A DNA stretch of 64,000 nt from Bacteroidales bacterium (GTDB lineage: Bacteria; Bacteroidota; Bacteroidia; Bacteroidales; UBA932). Made by a program: the position numbers and the translations under genes. Positions 28,351 to 35,877 of the stretch are shown here, in pieces (positions within the stretch are counted from its first letter, which is position 1; the number at the start of each line of letters is the position of its first letter). Location of the stretch: the NCBI GenBank assembly GCA_017509755.1, contig JAFWOY010000040.1, positions 62,001 to 126,000 on the forward strand. The letters run 5' to 3'. The notes under the pieces are model-generated. The model saw nothing but the letters and a program-made list of their open reading frames with translations, did not search any database and was not told the origin of the DNA.

Positions 28351-28362
28351 AGAAAAAAGCGG

Positions 28363-28370
28363 TAACTTTG
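28363..28370 (+). promoter_or_regulatory. -7 promoter box of the THUMP-like methyltransferase gene
   Basis: TAACTTTG matches TAnnTTTG exactly and ends only 5 nt before the ATG at 28376. Transcription from it would begin at or next to the start codon, so the message would be leaderless or nearly so. It is back-to-back with the minus-strand box 13 bp away. Confidence 0.5.
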
Positions 28371-28375
28371 TTGAT

Positions 28376-29551
28376 ATGTCGGAAGAAAATTTCATCCGTT
28401 TTCTGCTGGAACACGAAGGCGACGATCCCGACCGGTTGCTGCTGTCGGCCCGGCGCTGGCCGGACATCGATGTGCGGCGTGCGGCCCGGGTCATCGAGGC
28501 ACGGCAGAAGATCCGGGAGAAACTGCCGTCCTGGTATGCCCGCCCGGAACTCGACTATCCGGACAGCCTGCCGTTGGAGCAGTGCAGCAGCGAGACAACA
28601 GCCCGTTACAAACAACAATTCGTCCCGGAAGGCGGCCGGATTGCCGACCTGACGGGCGGCCTGGGCGTGGACTGCTGGTTCCTCAGCCGCAAGGCGGGCG
28701 AGGTCCATTACTGCGAACGGAACGAATCGCTCTGCACGACGGCCCGGCACAATTTCGACATCCTGGAAGACAGGCCCGGTTTCCGCATCGAAATCCATCC
28801 CGGCGACGGGCTGCAATGGCTGCGCGAGTCAGCCGGGCACTTCGACCTGATCTATCTCGACCCGGCCCGGCGCGACAAGAGCGCCCGGCGCGTTTACGAC
28901 ATTTCCGACTGTGAGCCCGACCTGAAGGCCTGCAAGAGCTTTTTGCTGCAGCATGCCGACCGGGTCCTGGTCAAAATATCCCCGATGGCCGACATCAGCC
29001 GCACGTTGGCGGAGATTCCCGAAATCCGGGAACTGCACATTGTGGCGGTGGGCGGTGAGGTCAAGGAGTTGCTGCTTCTGTTACAGCCGGGAAACGCCCC
29101 TGCCCCGCGCATCCTGGCTGCTGACGGCGTCAACCGTTTCGCTTTCTATCCAGAAGAAGAGCCGGAGGCAGAGGTCCGCTATGCGGATCAAGTCGGTTCT
29201 TGTCTTTTCCAACCGTCCAAGGCCCTGCGCAAGGCCGGGGCCTTCCGCCTGCTCTCCGCCCGCTTCGGCCTGGCCAAGCTGGCACCCAGTACGCATCTGT
29301 ATACCGCCGACGGGCCCGTCACAGGCTTTCCCGGAAAAACTTTTGAAGTGGAAGAAGTGCTCGATTGGGGCAAACACGCGCAGCGGCAGTTGCGGCAGCG
29401 CTTCAACCAGTTGGAGATGACCGCCCTCAATTTTCCGCTCGACACCGAGGCCCTGCGCCGCCGCCTGGGCATCGCCGGCGGCGGCAGCCGCCACCTGTTC
29501 GCCACTACCCTTTCCGACAAAAGTAAAATCTTGATAATCTGCAAACAATGA
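28376..29551 (+). CDS. Class I SAM-dependent methyltransferase with THUMP-like domain
   Basis: A 391-residue protein. Residues 1-90 are helical; the Rossmann methyltransferase core follows with motif I DLTGGLGVDCWFLS, an acidic second strand (VHYCERNE) and motif IV LIYLDPARRDKSAR, close to the DPPR-type motif of RNA/DNA N-methyltransferases. The C-terminal part matches the THUMP-like domain of Bacteroidetes proteins of this kind. An RNA substrate (rRNA or tRNA) is likely but the modified base is not known. Stop overlaps the next start by 4 bp. Confidence 0.82.
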   Translation: MSEENFIRFLLEHEGDDPDRLLLSARRWPDIDVRRAARVIEARQKIREKLPSWYARPELDYPDSLPLEQCSSETTARYKQQFVPEGGRIADLTGGLGVDCWFLSRKAGEVHYCERNESLCTTARHNFDILEDRPGFRIEIHPGDGLQWLRESAGHFDLIYLDPARRDKSARRVYDISDCEPDLKACKSFLLQHADRVLVKISPMADISRTLAEIPEIRELHIVAVGGEVKELLLLLQPGNAPAPRILAADGVNRFAFYPEEEPEAEVRYADQVGSCLFQPSKALRKAGAFRLLSARFGLAKLAPSTHLYTADGPVTGFPGKTFEVEEVLDWGKHAQRQLRQRFNQLEMTALNFPLDTEALRRRLGIAGGGSRHLFATTLSDKSKILIICKQ

Positions 29552-30702
29552 GAGAGAACTACACCGAAATCGAAGAATTGTACGACCTGCGTCAGCTGCT
29601 TTCCCAGAACGAAACCATCCGTCACTGCGCCTTTCAGGCCGTCAATTTTGAAAAATGCGGTTTCCCGCTGGAAAACTACCGTTTCGAGGACTGCCTCTTC
29701 ATGGGCTGCCATTTCCCGGTGCGGATGTACTATGCCATGGACGAGAACTGTATCGTGCTGCCCCGCGTGAAGATGCCGTTCAAAGTGTTTCCCAAGCGGC
29801 TTTACGATGCCAAATCCCTCTACCTGCACTACAAACCGGGCTATCACGAGACCTGGTACACCTGCTACGACACCATCAATTACGAGCGCTACATGGCCAT
29901 GGGCAAGCAGACCGATGACATCAAGGAAACGCTCTGCCGCGTCCTCCACGACCATTCCATCGGCAACGCCCTGGAACAGTTCATCAAGGACTACGACGAG
30001 AAGGATATCGTCGCCGTCATGGGCGGCCACGCCGTCAAGCGCACCGACCCGAACTACCGCCAGATCGTCGAGATCAGCAAACGACTCACCGAGATTGGCA
30101 AACTGATGGTCAGCGGCGGCGGCCCCGGCGCTATGGAAGCCGTCCATCTGGGCGCCTGGCTGGCGGGGCGCAGCGACGCGGAAGTGGAAGACGCGCTCGC
30201 CACGATCGGTGTCTCCCCCACTTTCCGGGATCCGGGCTGGCTGACGCACGCCTTCGAGGTGATGGAGAAATACCCGCACGACCCGCAGTTCCACAGCCTG
30301 GGCATCCCCACCTGGTTCTACGGCCACGAACCCGCCACGCCCTTCGCCACGGAAATCGCCAAGTTCTTCGACAACAGCGTCCGGGAAAATTACATCATCT
30401 CCATCCCGAAGGGCGGTATCATCTACACGCCGGGCAGCGCCGGCACCTTCCAGGAAATCTTCCAGGACGCCGCCCAGAACCACTACGAAACGCTGGGCTA
30501 CGCCAGTCCGATGATCTTCCTGGGAAAGAAATACTATACCGAGGAAACCCCCATCTACAACCTGCTGGAAGACCTGCACGAGCGGGGCAAGTACCAGAAC
30601 CTGATCCTCAAGATTACGGACGAGCCCGAAGACGTCATCCGTTTCCTGATGGACTTCCATCGTCCGTACCACCAATGGTCCGGACAATCTTTTGATTATT
30701 GA
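29548..30702 (+). CDS. LOG-family (lysine decarboxylase-like) nucleotide-binding protein
   Basis: A 384-residue protein. Residues 1-100 are an extra N-terminal region with short repeated aromatic/Cys strands (FENCGF-like, FEDCLFMGCHF). From about 150 comes a Rossmann domain with the LOG motifs SGGGPGAMEAVHLG and PGSAGTFQEIFQDA. LOG enzymes split nucleoside 5'-monophosphates to base and ribose 5-phosphate; in eukaryotes they activate cytokinins. Whether this long bacterial version is active is unknown. Its last 12 codons lie in the 47-bp direct repeat (30666-30712) that reappears at 34091-34137. Confidence 0.82.
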   Translation: MRENYTEIEELYDLRQLLSQNETIRHCAFQAVNFEKCGFPLENYRFEDCLFMGCHFPVRMYYAMDENCIVLPRVKMPFKVFPKRLYDAKSLYLHYKPGYHETWYTCYDTINYERYMAMGKQTDDIKETLCRVLHDHSIGNALEQFIKDYDEKDIVAVMGGHAVKRTDPNYRQIVEISKRLTEIGKLMVSGGGPGAMEAVHLGAWLAGRSDAEVEDALATIGVSPTFRDPGWLTHAFEVMEKYPHDPQFHSLGIPTWFYGHEPATPFATEIAKFFDNSVRENYIISIPKGGIIYTPGSAGTFQEIFQDAAQNHYETLGYASPMIFLGKKYYTEETPIYNLLEDLHERGKYQNLILKITDEPEDVIRFLMDFHRPYHQWSGQSFDY

Positions 30703-30712
30703 GGCTGCGGGC
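30666..30712 (+). repeat. Left 47-bp direct repeat bounding the serpin/sigma island
   Basis: GTACCACCAATGGTCCGG...GAGGCTGCGGGC is repeated in the same orientation at 34091-34137 with 45 of 47 bases identical. This copy covers the stop codon of the LOG-family gene. The DNA between the copies is visibly AT-richer than either flank. Confidence 0.85.
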
Positions 30713-30726
30713 GTTGAGGCTCAGAT

Positions 30727-31950
30727 TTATGCACCGTCTTCACCGGTGAAACAACCGGCGAACAAAACCAGTCCTGAACTGTTCTCACGAATCATGTAGA
30801 AAAAGGGATGATCTGCATGATAGACTTCGAAATCGGATAATCCAATGCCAATAGCCTGTGTAATGGCTGCCGCTTCTGTTCCTTCTTCCGTTACGGATAT
30901 GGCCGTATTTTGCTGAATGAGGCTGAACGCTTCCAACCTTTCCGAAATAAGGTTGAAATCTCCGCCATGGAAAAGAAGCGGCATACCCATATCGGATAAG
31001 ATTTCATTGAACCCAAAACTCTTGTCGCCACTTCTATTAAAACGAGGAATCCACAGCTCAACCATACCCGGATGACGCATAGCCATGCAGGCCTGATTAA
31101 AACGGGCAAAATCTAATTCTTGGATGATGGAATGAATAGAGTAGCCTTTCTTGGGAAGCAATACATACATGGAAAAAGCGCCATTTCCATAGGGCAGGCT
31201 GATAAGTTGATAATGGGCTTGTTCACTCAACAAAAAGAAGCGTCCCTCTCCTTCCATTTTCATCATTTTCACCTTACGTGGTGCCGCGGACTCAGGGTAG
31301 AATAATTCCTCTGTAGTGTTGGATTTCGGGAAGGCACAGGTCCACGGAGCATTGAAATAGAGTGCATTCAAAGCAATGATACTGGCGTTGTTGTCTTCTT
31401 TTAAGATTGTAGGAATCAAACCGTTTGTATGGTTTCTGCACCAGGCATTGATTGTTTTTGTCCAGGCTCTCTCCGACTCGATATTCTCTACTTCCGCTTG
31501 AAAATAAGATTTCATTCTGTCTTTGAATGGAGCTTTTATTGGATAAGCCTGCTTGGCAAACAGAGCATTCGCGATGAGCAGATTTGAAGTATTGTCCAAG
31601 GTCGGCAACTGCTGGAAAATGGATTGATAATAGATATTGACATCCGCTGATTCATCGGTGCCATATCCCAGCGCTTGACAGATCTGGTGAGAAGTCTCTC
31701 CCTGTGCTCCATTCAATAACATACCCAGCAGACACTGCATACTGAAAGGAGAAATGAGCCAGTCTCCCTGCGCATGTATATCCGTTTGTTTTATCAGGTT
31801 GAAATTGAAATTCTGGCCTGCTGAATTGAATTCCCCCTGTTTGGTGGTCAGTGACAAAGAGCGACGGGGATTGTCTATGGATGGGTCATTCCAGTCAGAA
31901 CAGGAAACAGCGCCCAGCAAGATTAACAATAGAATGCATTTTCTTTTCAT
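30727..31950 (-). CDS. Serpin-family lipoprotein
   Basis: A 407-residue serine/cysteine protease inhibitor of the serpin fold with a lipoprotein signal (LGAVSC near residue 17). The family landmarks are present: ISPFSMQCLLGML, the hinge TEEGTEAAAITQA, and the C-terminal ADHPFFYMIRENSSGLVLFAG. Counting from the hinge Glu as P17, the scissile bond would lie at Leu-Ser in IGIGLSDF. Bacterial serpins such as Tannerella miropin inhibit host or competitor proteases from the cell surface. Codon use is AT-rich compared with the surrounding chromosome. Confidence 0.92.
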   Translation of the reverse strand: MKRKCILLLILLGAVSCSDWNDPSIDNPRRSLSLTTKQGEFNSAGQNFNFNLIKQTDIHAQGDWLISPFSMQCLLGMLLNGAQGETSHQICQALGYGTDESADVNIYYQSIFQQLPTLDNTSNLLIANALFAKQAYPIKAPFKDRMKSYFQAEVENIESERAWTKTINAWCRNHTNGLIPTILKEDNNASIIALNALYFNAPWTCAFPKSNTTEELFYPESAAPRKVKMMKMEGEGRFFLLSEQAHYQLISLPYGNGAFSMYVLLPKKGYSIHSIIQELDFARFNQACMAMRHPGMVELWIPRFNRSGDKSFGFNEILSDMGMPLLFHGGDFNLISERLEAFSLIQQNTAISVTEEGTEAAAITQAIGIGLSDFEVYHADHPFFYMIRENSSGLVLFAGCFTGEDGA

Positions 31951-32072
31951 CGGATAGATTCTTTCATTTTACTTTCATAAACCTGCTTATGCACATTCCT
32001 TGCGTACAAATGGCAATTTCCAACAATCTTCGAAAATTCGCGCAAGGATTAGGCAGATTGCGGTTTAAATTA

Positions 32073-32100
32073 GAACATAGGAAATATTCGCTTACCTTTA
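32073..32100 (+). promoter_or_regulatory. Possible promoter of the sigma factor gene
   Basis: TACCTTTA (32093-32100) is one base from TAnnTTTG, and TTTA at 32073 stands 16 nt upstream of it. It precedes the ATG at 32127 by 26 nt in the divergent region between the serpin and sigma factor genes. Weak evidence. Confidence 0.3.
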
Positions 32101-32126
32101 AAATTGCAAAAAACGCATATAACGAC

Positions 32127-32708
32127 ATGATTCTGGTTTCGTCTGATTTGGAGAAATCGTTTCTTGAAGGGTTGCTTCATCATGACGAAGCGATCATGCG
32201 TGCATTTTATTCGACGTATTACAAGTATCTGGCAGCAACGGTCATGCTCTATGTGCCCAGACAGCAGGATATGCAAGACGTCCTACAAGACATTTTTATC
32301 AAAATATTCACAAAAATCAATAAGTTCACCTATAAAGGGTACGGAAGCCTCCAGGCCTGGATCCATAAAATCGCCGTCAACGAGTCGTTAAAGTTCGTTC
32401 AATCCAGAAAAAGGCGATTCCATTATCCGATAGACCAGTATGATAAAGAAGAAGATGGCGGAAATGACCCAGAACAATTCACGATTGATGACATTCCCCA
32501 GCAAGTCCTGCTGGAGATGATAAGGACCTTGCCCGAACGATACAGGTTGGTCTTCAATCTGTTCGTCTTTGAAGAAAAGAGTCATAAAGAGATAGGCGTT
32601 TTGCTTAAAATCAAAGAAAGCACATCGGCGTCGAACCTGCACCGGGCAAGAGCTTTGCTTTGCAAAAAGATTGTTGAGTATCGAAAAACAAGTGATCATG
32701 AAAAGTGA
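32127..32708 (+). CDS. ECF-type RNA polymerase sigma factor
   Basis: A 193-residue sigma-70 family factor. Region 2 is visible as FYSTYYKYLAATVMLYV...DMQDVLQDIFIKIF and YKGYGSLQAWIHKIAVN, region 4 as LPERYRLVFNLFVFEEKSHKEIG with the helix-turn-helix KEIGVLLKIKESTSASNLHRAR. I chose the ATG at 32127 because it starts just before region 2; the frame is open further upstream. The stop overlaps the start of a membrane-anchored barrel protein, the usual position of its regulator. Confidence 0.87.
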   Translation: MILVSSDLEKSFLEGLLHHDEAIMRAFYSTYYKYLAATVMLYVPRQQDMQDVLQDIFIKIFTKINKFTYKGYGSLQAWIHKIAVNESLKFVQSRKRRFHYPIDQYDKEEDGGNDPEQFTIDDIPQQVLLEMIRTLPERYRLVFNLFVFEEKSHKEIGVLLKIKESTSASNLHRARALLCKKIVEYRKTSDHEK

Positions 32709-33798
32709 CTGGACACAAGAATTCAGGGAAAAATTCGAAGGCTATCGGCCGGACATACCGATTCCTCCCTTCGCCATTAGAACACGAAGGAGCCGAAAGA
32801 CAGTGTATTGGATTGCCACTGCAGCTGTGGCAGCCACGGTCACTGCGGTCTTTTATTTGGCTGGCAGTTACACGTATAACAAAGGGCAAATACAGGCCGG
32901 TCACTTGATAGGAGAAGCCTCACCGGTTATACGTAGCGCCTTTGAGTGGAAGGCTTTGCCAATTAAAGACATAAAGCTCTTTGATAGCCCAAAAAGATTA
33001 CCCGTTTCCAGCTCTTACGAAACAATACCAATCAGTGAATTGTCGCTCGATTGTGTAACCGATACTATATCTGACACATTACAGCGCCCTACAGATGGTC
33101 AGGATTTGGGGCAGATACCAGGCAGGGATAACGGGCCTCATTTTGACGACACAAACGGTGATAATCCTGAACTTCCTTCAACTCCGTTGAATAAAACGAT
33201 AAAACGTTTTTCTACGCGCGTTATGATAGCCCCTCAATCTTTAATGTCCTCGTATGAAAAAACACAGGGACTGGGCATTGCAGATGTCATTTCAGATGAG
33301 GACATTTCTTCCAAATGGTCTTTCAAAGCGGGTATTTCCTTTGGCTATGAGATCCTTCCCAGTTTGGTTATCGAGAGTGGTCTAGTCTATAGTAATCATT
33401 CTATTCATATGCGTTTTATTGATGCGGATAATAACGTATTTGAGACTGGGTTTTTGCAATTGCAATACTTGGGGCTGCCCCTGAAATTGAATGTAAAGAT
33501 GCTGAATACAAATAAGATATCCATTTATGGTTCTGCTGGGGGAGAAGCTTCATGGTTGATGGCTAGCCGTGTGAAAGAAGCCTATGGCCACGCTGGATAT
33601 AATCAAGCATTACAAGGAAAACCATTACTGTTGTCTTTGATAGGGGGAGTTGGCCTGGGTTATGATTTGTCATCAACATGGTCTGTCTATTTGGAGCCCT
33701 GCGTAACATATAGCTACATGCCTTCTGGACAAGTCGCTTACTACGCAAGCCATCCATTTGGTTTTGACATTGCATTGGGTATCCGTTTTGTTTTTTGA
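32698..33798 (+). CDS. Membrane-anchored outer-membrane beta-barrel-like protein (probable sigma regulator)
   Basis: A 366-residue protein translationally coupled to the sigma gene (11-bp overlap). Residues 1-35 are a short charged cytoplasmic tail, 36-55 a transmembrane helix, 56-170 a low-complexity linker rich in Ser, Thr, Pro, Asp. Residues about 195-366 form alternating hydrophobic/aromatic strands ending in the C-terminal Phe (LGIRFVF), typical of PorT-like outer membrane barrels. This layout suggests a link from the inner membrane to the outer membrane that could hold the sigma factor until an outside signal arrives. The layout is seen; the function is inferred. Confidence 0.72.
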   Translation: MKSDWTQEFREKFEGYRPDIPIPPFAIRTRRSRKTVYWIATAAVAATVTAVFYLAGSYTYNKGQIQAGHLIGEASPVIRSAFEWKALPIKDIKLFDSPKRLPVSSSYETIPISELSLDCVTDTISDTLQRPTDGQDLGQIPGRDNGPHFDDTNGDNPELPSTPLNKTIKRFSTRVMIAPQSLMSSYEKTQGLGIADVISDEDISSKWSFKAGISFGYEILPSLVIESGLVYSNHSIHMRFIDADNNVFETGFLQLQYLGLPLKLNVKMLNTNKISIYGSAGGEASWLMASRVKEAYGHAGYNQALQGKPLLLSLIGGVGLGYDLSSTWSVYLEPCVTYSYMPSGQVAYYASHPFGFDIALGIRFVF

Positions 33799-33877
33799 GG
33801 TAGCATCCGAAACGCAACATTGGAGCGACTTGATGCATCTTATTATTAAACCTTCTAATTTCCTTTAACCGATCATA

Positions 33878-34087
33878 ATGAAAAAAACAACACTTGTTCT
33901 CCTGCTGCTGGGCTGCCTCCTCTTCGTCTGCAGCTGCAAATCCCAAGATGAATGCCATTGTTCCCGTATCAATGAAATAGACGGCACAACGATAGAGCAG
34001 GACTACCCGCTCGACCGCTTTACCACTTGCCAGGAATTGGCCGATGACCTGGGAAGATTGTTGGGCAAAGACGTCAATTGTTTCTAA
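33878..34087 (+). CDS. Small cysteine-containing lipoprotein
   Basis: A 69-residue protein with a basic start (MKKT), hydrophobic core and lipobox LFVCSC (Cys at about residue 20). The mature part has four more cysteines (ECHC, TTCQE, VNCF) that could form two disulfides. It lies at the right edge of the AT-richer island, 79 bp after the barrel gene; its stop overlaps the stop of the converging ABC exporter gene and lies 3 bp from the right direct repeat. No family recognised. Confidence 0.65.
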   Translation: MKKTTLVLLLLGCLLFVCSCKSQDECHCSRINEIDGTTIEQDYPLDRFTTCQELADDLGRLLGKDVNCF

Positions 34088-35877
34088 TTTGTACCACCAA
34101 TGGTCCGGGCAATCTTTTGAATATTGAGGCTGCGGGCCGAGGCGTCGATGATGTCCTTGTAGATACCGCCTTTCTTGTAGGCTTCGTCCGGGTGGCCGGA
34201 TTCTTCCACGCGGCCGGTCTGGAGGGCATAGACCATCTCGCTGTCGATGATCTGCGAGATGCTGTGCGAGATGATGATCACGGTGCGGTCCTTCTTGATG
34301 GCATCGATCGAATTCTTGATCTGCTCGGTGGCGATGGCGTCGAGGCTGGCCGTGGGCTCGTCGAGGAAGATGATCGGCGGATTCTTGAGGAACATGCGCG
34401 CAATGGCCACCCGCTGCTGCTGGCCTCCTGACAGGTCGGTCGCTTTGTTCTTGAACTGCAGGGGCAGTTCCATGATCTGGTCATACAGATGGGATTTCTT
34501 CGCGGCTTCGACGACTTGTTCGTGCGTGGCGTTCGGGTTGCCGTAGAGAATGTTCTCCTCGATGGTGCCGTCGAAAATGTGGTTCTTCTGCAGCACGAGC
34601 CCGATGTGGTCGCGCAGGTATTGTGTGTCATACTCCTGCAGGTCCACGCCATCGAGCAGGATCTGGCCGGTCTGCGGCGCATAGAATTTGTCGAGCAGGT
34701 TGACCACGGTGCTCTTGCCGGCGCCGGACAAGCCCACCAGGGCCGTGATCTTGCCCGGTTCGATGGTCATGTTCACGTCAAAGAGGGCCTGGGTCCCGTT
34801 GGGGTATGTGAAGTTCACGTCCTTGAGTTCGAACTTGCCACGGATCTTCTCGGGCCGGTAGCTGCCCGACGGCTCGATCTCCTTGTCCGAATGGAGGATG
34901 CCGAAGAAACCTTCCGCATAGATGAGCGCATCGTTCACGTCGTCGAAAATACGCTGCAACTGCGTAATCGGGGCGATGACATTGCTGAAGAGCATCACAT
35001 GGTACATGATCTTACCGATGGTCATGCCCGGATACTCCTTCAGGACCAGATATGCCGTCAGGATAATGACCAGCACGGTTCCCACCTGCCGGACGAAACT
35101 CTTCAAGCCATTGTAGTAGAACGCCACCTTGCGCGTCTTGATCTGGTTGTCCGTCACCTGGTTCTGGATGTCCAGCTGCTTGGCCGCCTCAATCTTCTCC
35201 CGATTGAAACTCTTGATGACATTGATGGAATCGATGATGTTCTTGATGCCCTGGCTCTTGGTCTCCAGATGGGAACGCATCTCCCGCCGCCAGCCCTTGA
35301 GCCGCTTCGCCTGCCGGTAGGTGATCCAGAAATACACCGGGACGATTCCCAGCGCGACCAAACCCACATAGACATTGGCGGCAAACATCAGGATCAAGGC
35401 CAGCAGGGCACTGGTAAACAGCGGCAGCAAATCGATGAAGAAATTCTGCACCGTACGGGACAGGCTGCTTACGCCCTGGTCGATACGGGCCTGCAGCTTG
35501 CCGGTCGCGTTGTCGGAGGAATTGAAATAGGCCATCCGGAAAGTAAGCACCTTCTCGATCACGCTCTGCGAGAGGTCGCGTGAAACGAAGATGCGCATCC
35601 GCTCGCCATAGTAGTTCTGCGCAAAGGTGATCAGGGCAGACAGGATCTCCTTGCCCAGCAGGACGATGGAGATGATGGTCATGATCCGGGCTGCCTGGGC
35701 CCAACTGAAGTCGGTACCGATCAAGGCATTGATGGCATCCACTGTCCGGTCGAGCACGATGGCGTTGACCTGTGCCATCAACGAGCCGATGAGCGTCAGG
35801 ATGAGCGTGATGGCTACCAGCCAGCGATACGGCCTGACAAACGGCCGTATGTTCTTAAAAAGTTGGAACAGGTTCAT
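34084..35877 (-). CDS. ABC exporter, fused permease and ATPase
   Basis: A 597-residue half-transporter: six membrane helices in residues 1-320, then an ATPase domain with Walker A GLSGAGKST, signature LSGGQQQRVAIAR, Walker B IIFLDEPTAS and switch His in ISHSISQ. This is the MsbA/multidrug layout; it should act as a homodimer exporting lipids, peptides or drugs. It is the last gene of a long minus-strand run, overlapping the LRR lipoprotein gene by 4 bp. Its final codons lie in and just past the right copy of the island-bounding repeat, so the very C-terminus was probably changed by the island's arrival. Confidence 0.92.
   Translation of the reverse strand: MNLFQLFKNIRPFVRPYRWLVAITLILTLIGSLMAQVNAIVLDRTVDAINALIGTDFSWAQAARIMTIISIVLLGKEILSALITFAQNYYGERMRIFVSRDLSQSVIEKVLTFRMAYFNSSDNATGKLQARIDQGVSSLSRTVQNFFIDLLPLFTSALLALILMFAANVYVGLVALGIVPVYFWITYRQAKRLKGWRREMRSHLETKSQGIKNIIDSINVIKSFNREKIEAAKQLDIQNQVTDNQIKTRKVAFYYNGLKSFVRQVGTVLVIILTAYLVLKEYPGMTIGKIMYHVMLFSNVIAPITQLQRIFDDVNDALIYAEGFFGILHSDKEIEPSGSYRPEKIRGKFELKDVNFTYPNGTQALFDVNMTIEPGKITALVGLSGAGKSTVVNLLDKFYAPQTGQILLDGVDLQEYDTQYLRDHIGLVLQKNHIFDGTIEENILYGNPNATHEQVVEAAKKSHLYDQIMELPLQFKNKATDLSGGQQQRVAIARMFLKNPPIIFLDEPTASLDAIATEQIKNSIDAIKKDRTVIIISHSISQIIDSEMVYALQTGRVEESGHPDEAYKKGGIYKDIIDASARSLNIQKIARTIGGTN
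34091..34137 (+). repeat. Right 47-bp direct repeat bounding the serpin/sigma island
   Basis: Second copy of the repeat at 30666-30712, same orientation, two mismatches. On the minus strand it encodes the last residues of the ABC exporter (SLNIQKIARTIGGT). The left copy still encodes a similar peptide in that frame, so the repeat was once part of this gene's 3' end. Confidence 0.85.

Noticed and set aside
30666..34137. Insertion sequence or integrative element with its own recombinase
   Set aside because: The four genes inside are serpin, sigma factor, barrel protein and lipoprotein; no transposase or integrase frame was found. Only the repeat-bounded island is claimed.
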